DNA of 64,000 nucleotides, taken from contig OZ005608.1 of assembly GCA_963930655.1 (NCBI GenBank), positions 22,283,271 to 22,347,270 of the forward strand, read 5' to 3'. Shown piece by piece: positions 57,785 to 64,000 of the stretch; positions within the stretch are counted from its first letter, which is position 1; the number at the start of each line of letters is the position of its first letter. The notes beneath the pieces are model-generated. The model did not search any database, had not been told where the DNA came from, and worked only from the letters and a program-made list of their open reading frames with translations. A program made the translations under genes and the position numbers. This DNA comes from Myrica gale. Its lineage: Eukaryota; Streptophyta; Magnoliopsida; Fagales; Myricaceae.

Positions 57785-58475
57785 TAATATTAGTCTATTC
57801 TTGCCAAATCTGTTGAACTGAGTAAATAAAGAAAACCAAAGAATTGGTTTCCGACTATGTGATTTCTCGGTCAGCGAGAGCCTTTGGCTCAGCTGGCATG
57901 TTCTCCTTCAAGGAGGGTCCTCATCCGGGAACCGAACCCCCCTGCCCCCACCCCAAAATTGCTAAGAAAAAGCAGCAGCAAAAAAGACCGGGATAAGCAG
58001 AATAATGAAGTAAATAGTTTGCATCTGGAGACCTGCGGCCTGATCCATGTTGAATGGCCATGTTGGCTCAATTTCCTGTCTGTCATGCAAGATCTCGTGA
58101 CTATTATGGTTTCATTGCATTAGAGAGCTAGACACCTCTTCTGTATATCCCCAAATTATGCAATCCCTCTGAAGTCAAGAGTACGCTAAAGCGTGATCAA
58201 TGTACAAACAAGCAAAGTATGCATCTATATATGAATTCATCCGTCCAAGACTAAAATAACAGCAGAAAGAAAAAAAGCTAAACCCCGTCTACCAAACACA
58301 AACAGAGTCGTATACATCTAGATGCGCGGAGGCACACATATAAAACTTCCACATCTCTCATGGATGCAAAGATTATTTACAAGGACAAACTCCCACGAAA
58401 CTATATAGTACCAAAAACCAAAAGAGGAGATAAAAACTAGGATAGAAGTGCATAAAGCATCAGTCACGCAAATGT
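57785..58475. other. Convergent intergenic region between polygalacturonase and repeat protein
   Basis: The two genes point toward each other, so this 690-bp stretch holds both 3' untranslated regions. A stretch at about 57875-57950 (CTTTGGCTCAGCTGGC, then GGGAACCGAACCCC) looks like tRNA-type A and B box relics. Confidence 0.5.
57872..57960 (+). mobile_element. Possible tRNA-derived SINE head, weak
   Basis: CTTTGGCTCAGCTGGCA resembles a Pol III A box (TGGCTCAGTGG) and about 45 bases later GGGAACCGAACCCCCC resembles a B box (GGTTCGAATCC). Plant SINEs begin this way. No poly(A) tail or duplicated target was identified, so this stays tentative. Confidence 0.3.
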
Positions 58476-59753
58476 TCAATACTGATCCAAAAACTTGCGC
58501 ACTGACTTCATCCAACCATAATCCTCGCGTCCGTGCTTGTCGTGGTCGTGCTCTCGCTCCGCGTGTCGGTGATGCCATTTCTTCATGTGCTCCCTTCCCT
58601 CCTCATGATAGGCGTAGCCGTGGTGGAACCTGGGTCCCTCGTGGTCGAACGTGGCCCATTTCCTAAGCCAACCCTTGTGCTTGTGCTCGCGCTCGCGCTC
58701 GCGCTCGTCGTCGTCGTCTCTCTCCCTCTCCTCTCTATCCTCGTGATGCCTCTTCTTCTTCATGAGCTCAGTTCCCTCCACATCAGCGTCCTCGTGATGG
58801 AACCTGGGTCCCTCGTGGCCGATCTTGGCCCACATCCTCAGCGAACCCTTGTGCTCGTGCTCCTCGTCGTCGTCGTGATCTTCATCGTGGTCGTGGTGCT
58901 CTCTCTCCCTCTCTTCTCGCTTCTCGTGTCGGTGATGCCTCTTCTTCTTCATGTGCTCAGTTCCCTCCACATCAGCGTCCTCGTGATGGAACCTGGGTCC
59001 CTCGTGGCCGATCTTGGCCCACATCCTCAGCGAACCCTTGTGCTCGTGCTCCTCGTCGTCGTCGTGATCTTCATCGTGGTCGTGGTGCTCTCTCTCCCTC
59101 TCTTCTCGCTCCTCGTGTCGGTGATGCATCTTCTTCTTCATGTGCTCTGTTCCCTCCACATCAGCGTCCTCCTGATTGAACCTGGATTCCTCGTGGCCGA
59201 ACTTGGCCCACTTCGCCGGGATCTGACGCACCAAGCCGCGAGCCACCTGATCCGAATCCGAAACCTCGTTGGACACGATCATATCGTCTCCGTACGAAAC
59301 CTCGCGGTCAGGGAAGCGCTCGCCCAACTGCTTGAACTCAACGATGTGGTGTTCTTGGTCGTGGTGGCGATGGCGGCGGAGCTGGTGACGACAATCGTGG
59401 CTTCGACGGAAAGTCAACGGGAACGGGTGTCTGGGGAAGTGGCGGTTGATGGGACGGAAATCGATTGTCCTCAGCGCGATGGAGACGGTGTCGGATCCCC
59501 TGGCGTCTGATTCGGGCAGCTTTGATTCAGCGTCCTCGGGTTCCAACTCGACCAAGGTTGCGGGTTCGGATTCGGGTTTCTCGCTGGGAAGGAGGATGGT
59601 TATGGGGGTTTTGGCGTCAGGTTTGGGCATGGTAGTAATAGATACCCGCTCAGCGCCAGTGACTTCCTTTTCCGATGCATCAAACGGAATACTGGCATGG
59701 CAGAGGGCGAACAAGAAGAAGGTGACGGCAATTGAGACGGCGAGCCTGGCCAT
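58476..59753 (-). CDS. Secreted His/Asp/Glu-rich tandem-repeat protein, function unknown
   Basis: Intronless, 425 aa. I start at ATG 59753 because it opens a signal peptide (MARLAVSIAVTFFLFALCHA) and lies about 50 bases downstream of a TATA box; the frame is open upstream but without a good ATG context. Residues 21-175 contain SEKPESEPATLVELEPED and a conserved-looking DFRPINRHFPRHPFPLTFR before CRHQLRRHRHH, then REVSYGDDM and VRQIPAKW. From about 178 there are four repeats, each opening WAK.GHE..RF, with spacing 63, 63 and 58 residues; the last is truncated. Each repeat has DADVEGTEHMKKK, then a run of His, Arg and Glu and a strongly acidic HDHDEDHDDDEEHEH patch. The composition suggests divalent metal or calcium binding in the wall or secretory path, an inference only. 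Related proteins with the RPINRHFPR motif exist in other dicots (from memory), with no known role. It ends VRKFLDQY. Confidence 0.85.
   Translation of the reverse strand: MARLAVSIAVTFFLFALCHASIPFDASEKEVTGAERVSITTMPKPDAKTPITILLPSEKPESEPATLVELEPEDAESKLPESDARGSDTVSIALRTIDFRPINRHFPRHPFPLTFRRSHDCRHQLRRHRHHDQEHHIVEFKQLGERFPDREVSYGDDMIVSNEVSDSDQVARGLVRQIPAKWAKFGHEESRFNQEDADVEGTEHMKKKMHHRHEEREEREREHHDHDEDHDDDEEHEHKGSLRMWAKIGHEGPRFHHEDADVEGTEHMKKKRHHRHEKREEREREHHDHDEDHDDDEEHEHKGSLRMWAKIGHEGPRFHHEDADVEGTELMKKKRHHEDREERERDDDDEREREREHKHKGWLRKWATFDHEGPRFHHGYAYHEEGREHMKKWHHRHAEREHDHDKHGREDYGWMKSVRKFLDQY
58602..59168. repeat. 189-bp tandem repeats within the His-rich gene
   Basis: CTCGTGATGGAACCTGGGTC recurs at 58791 and 58980, and a related string (CTCCTGATTGAACC) at 59169, giving an exact 189-bp period. 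The units 58791-58979 and 58980-59168 are nearly identical; the unit to the left (58602-58790) is diverged and 15 bases shorter. High identity points to recent unequal crossing over or gene conversion. Confidence 0.9.
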
Positions 59754-59799
59754 TTTGTGGTGGTTATCGGTACTTATTTTTTGCTGAATAAAGCCATCG

Positions 59800-59810
59800 T
59801 CTATATATAA
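59800..59810 (-). promoter_or_regulatory. TATA box of the His-rich repeat protein gene
   Basis: Minus-strand TTATATATAG about 50 bases upstream of the ATG at 59753, leaving a very short leader of roughly 20 bases. CCACGTG-like and CGTGTTG motifs lie further upstream (59910-59930). Confidence 0.6.
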
Positions 59811-60419
59811 AGAGACGGTGTGGATTAGGCGGATTCGGGCAGGTAGTTTTTGAGGGAGGTTAGTCTGTGTGAACAGAGAGAGAGAGGGGCAGCGGGCAAA
59901 AGGGTTGACCAACCACGTGTTGTAGGATACTGGACGGAGGGAGGGGTGGGATATCGCGATTAGCCCGGCGAGTGTGGATTTCAGATTTGGGAAGCCGTAG
60001 GTTGACGGTAGGATTGCCCGAGCGTTCACGAAAATACGCGTGAGTTGACTTTAAAAAGAGCGTCTAAGTCGGATTTGGGGGAGGGCCGGGAGGTGGAGGA
60101 GGTGGTATTATTAATTATTCCTTTCCGTAAGCCACGAGTGTGACGTGCAGAAGAATATTTCCGGCCTCACGTCAGCTAAGACGTTTTATATGTCAAACGA
60201 CGCGTTAAGCGCGTCATTGGTGTAGATAAAAGAAGGCGAAAAATTTCAATTTTCAATATTAAATTACGAGCTAAATGTCATCTTACCAATTAAATTACTA
60301 ATTTCATGATAGTGAATTATCAAAATTTATTAACATACACAGTAAAAAATGATATTTAAAATCGTGTTACATGACTTATTTATTACACGTTTTATAGATT
60401 AGATCTATTTATATGAAGG
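59811..60419. other. Promoter of the His-rich gene and adjoining AT-rich DNA
   Basis: GC-moderate promoter DNA to about 60230, containing GACGTGCAG and CACGTCAGC motifs of the ACGT-core type, then AT-rich sequence. No gene recognised. Confidence 0.4.
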
Positions 60420-60840
60420 TGACGTTTGTTTACCGAAATTTTGAGGAATATTTAAAAATTTTGGAAATTTTTTTGAATGTTAAAGTTTATTGAAATTTGT
60501 GAAAAGTTTGAAGTGTATGTGTAAAAGTTGAAAATTTTAAAGTATTTTTTTTTGTTAAAAATTTTAGACCCCAAAATTTTGAACAAACTCAACCCAAACA
60601 TAGTTTGTTGAATTTTAATAGTTCAGGTGCTTGTACATTGGGTATGTTTGAGGATGAAAATTTTGGGTATTGGGGTTTGAGAAATATTATAAAATAAAGA
60701 AATGTTATGGGAGTTGGTGAAAAAGTGAAGAGAGAAGATTTTTAATAAATATTATAATAATAAAAAATAATATGTTAAATTTTTTAGTAATAAACCTAAA
60801 GTTTTGAGCCCAATTAATTGGTGCTCGAACATGTCCATTA
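60420..60840. mobile_element. Two diverged family E MITE-like copies
   Basis: 60420-60605 (ACGTTTGTTTACCGAAATTTTG ... CCAAAATTTTGAACAAACTC, read as separate ends) and 60640-60840 (GGGTATGTTTGAGGATG ... AGTTTTGAGCCCAATTAA) resemble the copies at 28273 and 33492 in layout: AAAATTTT near both ends and TGAAGAGAGAAG inside. Divergence is high. Non-coding. Confidence 0.45.
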
Positions 60841-63775
60841 TGGTCTAAACCTGTAAAGTAATAATGACCTTGTAGTTTAGCCGACAAAATGAAGTTTTTT
60901 TTATAAAATAATTTTTAATTTTTACAAGAGCTACCATCTTAATATTATATTTATATAAAGGAAAAGGAAAAGAAAATCGAACAAGCTTCGATTATTTATT
61001 TTGTAAGATTTTAGAAAAAAAAAATAGTCAGTGACCATAGTTGATACATTGTTGGGCTTATCTTATCATTAAAGTTGAATTATAACTATAACAGCAAGGA
61101 TCCTCCGCTACAGGACAGGGGACCAACTGCAGGCCGCTACAGTGCTGTTCACTATGCCTTCAGGCTACAGATTTATTGGGCCATTCTTACTTTGCAAGCC
61201 CGAATCTCCATTGACTTAAGTTGAATCATGCTTGGGCTAATGCTGGGCCTTTCCATTTCCGTAAAATTAGTTACTTGGGTCTTGCGGCCTTTGCTAGTGA
61301 GCCCATGGTCCACCGTTGGCGTTTGGATCAGTCCGTGCCTGTGGGTCGCATGACATGGATCAAATGTTGAGACACGTGGTCATGATCATCTTCTAAAAAC
61401 GAGAGAATCCATGAATCTACTTCAGTACTGCTATCTGTATTTACAAGCAGAAAAAACGAGCTTCTTTATTCCTAAGCGGCAATCAAAATTATTCTGGAAA
61501 AACATCAATCTCAGCGGTCGACTGAGATCTCTCACCAAGTCTCGATCATTTGATCTTGATGCAGCACCCTGTCAAGCAACAGAGTATTGGCATCGCACCA
61601 AAACCAAACCAAGGAGTCTCACTCCTTCGCTCAATGGGATGCTTATAAAGGCGCTAGCTCTATGAGTATGTCTCGACAACTTCGTACGTGTCATCCAAAG
61701 CTAAGAGATTGAGGTGATTTCTTTGTGTCTTTGTGTGTCGTACGTTCTCTTAACCTATACCAAGTCCTCCTCCGACAATTTTTGCAGATCAGCATGGTCC
61801 AACGGTTGGTTTACTTTCTGAAACTGGAATGTGTACTCATACAACGTTGTGTGTGTGTCGTTCTATGTATGGCGTGATAAAAGTAAGTTCATGGAGAGAA
61901 ACAAAATAATTCAATGAGTTTAATAAGTGGGGTTTATATAAGGGACGAAAAGACAGTTCGAACCTAAACTTAAGAATATTTCATGAACCATTAAAAAATA
62001 AGAAGAAGAAGAATACAGCCCGTCTCACGTGTGGGTTCCTTTGGGACCAGAAAACAAAGTAACTCAGCTGGCTGTTTGGGCTCGAAAGGACCCCCATGTG
62101 ACTGACAGCTGCCTCCTGCCGGTACCATGGTAGGTCCAGTACTGCTCTCTGTTTCTCTGAAGCTTTATCCGCTCTCCAATTAAAATCCACACGCACTCCC
62201 AATTGTACTGTGGATCTGTGACTCCTCTCTCTCTCTGTTAGGAATCTCAGTCATTGGAGGTCCCTCTACCCTTCGCTCTTGAGGTTGACACGTGGAAGTT
62301 ATAGATGCCAAACGCTTCATTGCTGCAGCCTGCAGCTTCCAAGCAGATGAAGCGCTCACGTGCACGGGCTTTTGTCTCCTTGGAGGTATCACAGATAAAA
62401 TGAAGCATCTTCTTCTTCTTCTTGACCTTTACAGATTCAGGAAAAAGGGTTATGCAGAGCAAGTTGTACTCTTGGCAAAACTCCAACCTCTTCTTTAACC
62501 CTGTCGATACTCTTTAGTTTTAAAGCAAATATCAGCATGCATTTGCAAATTGTTTCGTCAGATGAATAGATAGCTACACGTGTCTACCTGACCTAGAAGA
62601 TATATGCAAGAAAATGTATTAGGAATCGGGCAAAATAGAATGGTCCCCTACCGTCTTATGAATTAATGGTTTTAATTATAAAGTCCTTTCAGCCTTTCAG
62701 GTCTATACTGAACGAGTGTTTACTGTTTATCATACAAACCATGTCGACCTTCGGCTACAGGGTCCTAGTATGTTAATGGTGTGTGTATAATGTAATGGAG
62801 AAAAGAGAGAGAGAGTTTTGTTTATGGTCACTCTCTAGCTGTGTAGAAGGATATTGTTTCTTGTTTTCTAGAGCAGCACTCTGTAAACTGCAGATAAACA
62901 GTGACTGATCTCACGTTTTCATCACGATCATGACTTGGATAAAATCATTAAGATCACATCAACTCGTGGGTAAAGTGAGAGAGGGGTCTCTATAGGCAAA
63001 TGAGGACGTAGGTAATCTTGAGGAAAACGATAAAGTTAGGTTTGTTTTTTTCTTCTGATCACCCAATATTGTTCAACTGGTGTCATGAGTCAGTCTGTAA
63101 GACTGAAACTTCAGAGAAGCACTTTTTGAATAAAATCAGACATGGGGATCTATGCGTGGTGGCATGATTTGGATCGACCTACGAGAAAGAATCCACAGTG
63201 CATGCATCTTCTGCGTCTGACCCAGTCTAATATAACATCTCAACCTCACATACTTTCTATAATTTATGTATTAAATAGATATTATTCATCCTCCTTTGAC
63301 ACAGTCATATATACTGTATCTTGAAAATTCAAGGCAATGGCAGTATTTGCGAAAGTTTAAGCAGATCAAAATCACAACAGTCGTTTTTTGTTGGCCTTTC
63401 CTTCTGATACACATCCCTTCAATTCTATATAAATACTATATATTTAGCGACCTATTATTTTCAGTGGTGATTACAGTCGATCTTTAGAAGAAATTTGAAT
63501 TGTAACTCGAATTTTTGTATTTCCTTTCATCGTGAACAACAAGAGCTGATTACATCGGATATTTAAACTAAAGTATATAATTTATTGAAGGCAAGAGAAT
63601 AATTGTATATAAAAATTATTAATTGAAAAAATAACCGACGCGTCCTTTGTCTCCAATTGACACCTTTCTTTTGTTTAAAAGTGGAAGAACCGAAGAAATC
63701 CCGTTGATTTGTCTAAGGCAAATTTGTAGCACTTTTGACTTTGTCAATGCTGAGCAATAAATGAGGCAAGTCATT
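60841..63775. other. Intergenic DNA without recognised gene
   Basis: Contains a run of TGGGC/GCCCA motifs at 61170-61310 that could mark a promoter, and short frames (61411-61665, 62180-62486, 63142-63324) with no recognisable domain. No tRNA or microRNA gene was recognised by eye. Confidence 0.35.
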
Positions 63776-64000
63776 ATGCTGCAATATTTTCTCCTATAAC
63801 TTTATTTTCGGCGGGTAAAGCATCATGCTGCAATATTTTTTCCTTTAGCTTGATTTTCGGCTGCAATATTTTCTCCTTTGTCTCTCTATGCAAAATTCAG
63901 TCGTTGCCATGATTTTGATTTTTCTACCTCGAGCAATATTTTCTCCTTTAGCTTGATTTTCGGTATTGAATGATGCTGCAATATTTTCTCCCAAAATTCA
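63776..64000. repeat. Cluster of GCAATATTTTCTCC repeats at the window edge
   Basis: GCAATATTTT.TCC occurs at about 63781, 63830, 63862, 63932 and 63978. Most copies are followed by TTTAGCTTGATTTTCGG and preceded by ATGCT. Spacing is irregular (49, 32, 70, 46), so this is a scrambled repeat rather than a simple tandem array. It may continue beyond the window. Confidence 0.8.

Noticed and set aside
57872-57960. tRNA gene suggested by A and B box-like strings
   Set aside because: No cloverleaf can be drawn; at best it is a SINE head relic, listed with low confidence.
60705-62486. Several short frames in the right-hand region as small genes
   Set aside because: They are AT-rich or pyrimidine-rich translations with no conserved features, and several overlap each other on opposite strands.
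63776-64000. CRISPR array
   Set aside because: Repeats are irregularly spaced and AT-rich, and this is plant nuclear DNA, where CRISPR arrays do not occur.

Overview
The window is nuclear DNA of a flowering plant, almost certainly a core eudicot. Its protein-coding genes are split by GT-AG introns, it has AT-rich intergenic DNA full of short inverted-repeat elements, and it carries Ty1/copia fragments. The protein families are plant-specific or plant-like: PYR/PYL receptor, AP2/ERF factor, GH9 class C endoglucanase and clade-A PP2C. I cannot name the species. All exon models below were built by hand from reading frame, splice sites and family knowledge.

Layout. 1-2735: 5' part of a decayed copia retrotransposon on the minus strand (LTR, primer-binding site, gag, protease, integrase), cut by the window edge. 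3300-4982: broken clade-A PP2C phosphatase (ABA co-receptor family). 6434-11063 (-): intact nine-exon secreted GH9 class C endo-1,4-beta-glucanase with a CBM49. 11.1-22.4 kb: gene-poor, with repeats and small inverted-repeat elements. 22424-26673 (-): four-exon single-pass membrane protein of unknown function (DUF7356-like). 26.7-36 kb: repeat-rich, with paired inverted-repeat elements and a 5' copia fragment. 36494-37420 (+): intronless ERF061-type AP2/ERF factor with a uORF ending two bases before its start. 40036-45926 (-): sixteen-exon DNA primase small subunit. 46955-48969 (+): three-exon PYL8/9-type ABA receptor. 51.0-51.9 kb: GC-rich insertion with a perfect hairpin, a 51-bp triplication and a poly(A) end. 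53455-57784 (+): five-exon GH28 polygalacturonase-like protein. 58476-59753 (-): intronless secreted His/Asp/Glu-rich repeat protein. 59.8-64 kb: no gene recognised; a repeat cluster lies at the right edge.

How the genes relate. These are independent plant genes, not an operon. From memory, two parts match Arabidopsis neighbourhoods: endoglucanase / membrane protein / ERF061 resembles At1g64390-At1g64385-At1g64380, and primase / polygalacturonase resembles At5g41880-At5g41870. The window may therefore join two ancestral blocks. Functionally, two genes act on the cell wall (GH9C, GH28), two belong to ABA signalling (PYL intact, PP2C dead), and one is a replication gene whose upstream DNA carries E2F-like sites and a telo-box. 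No clearly undescribed multi-gene system is visible. The best candidate for something little studied is the metal-binding-like repeat protein at 58.5-59.8 kb.
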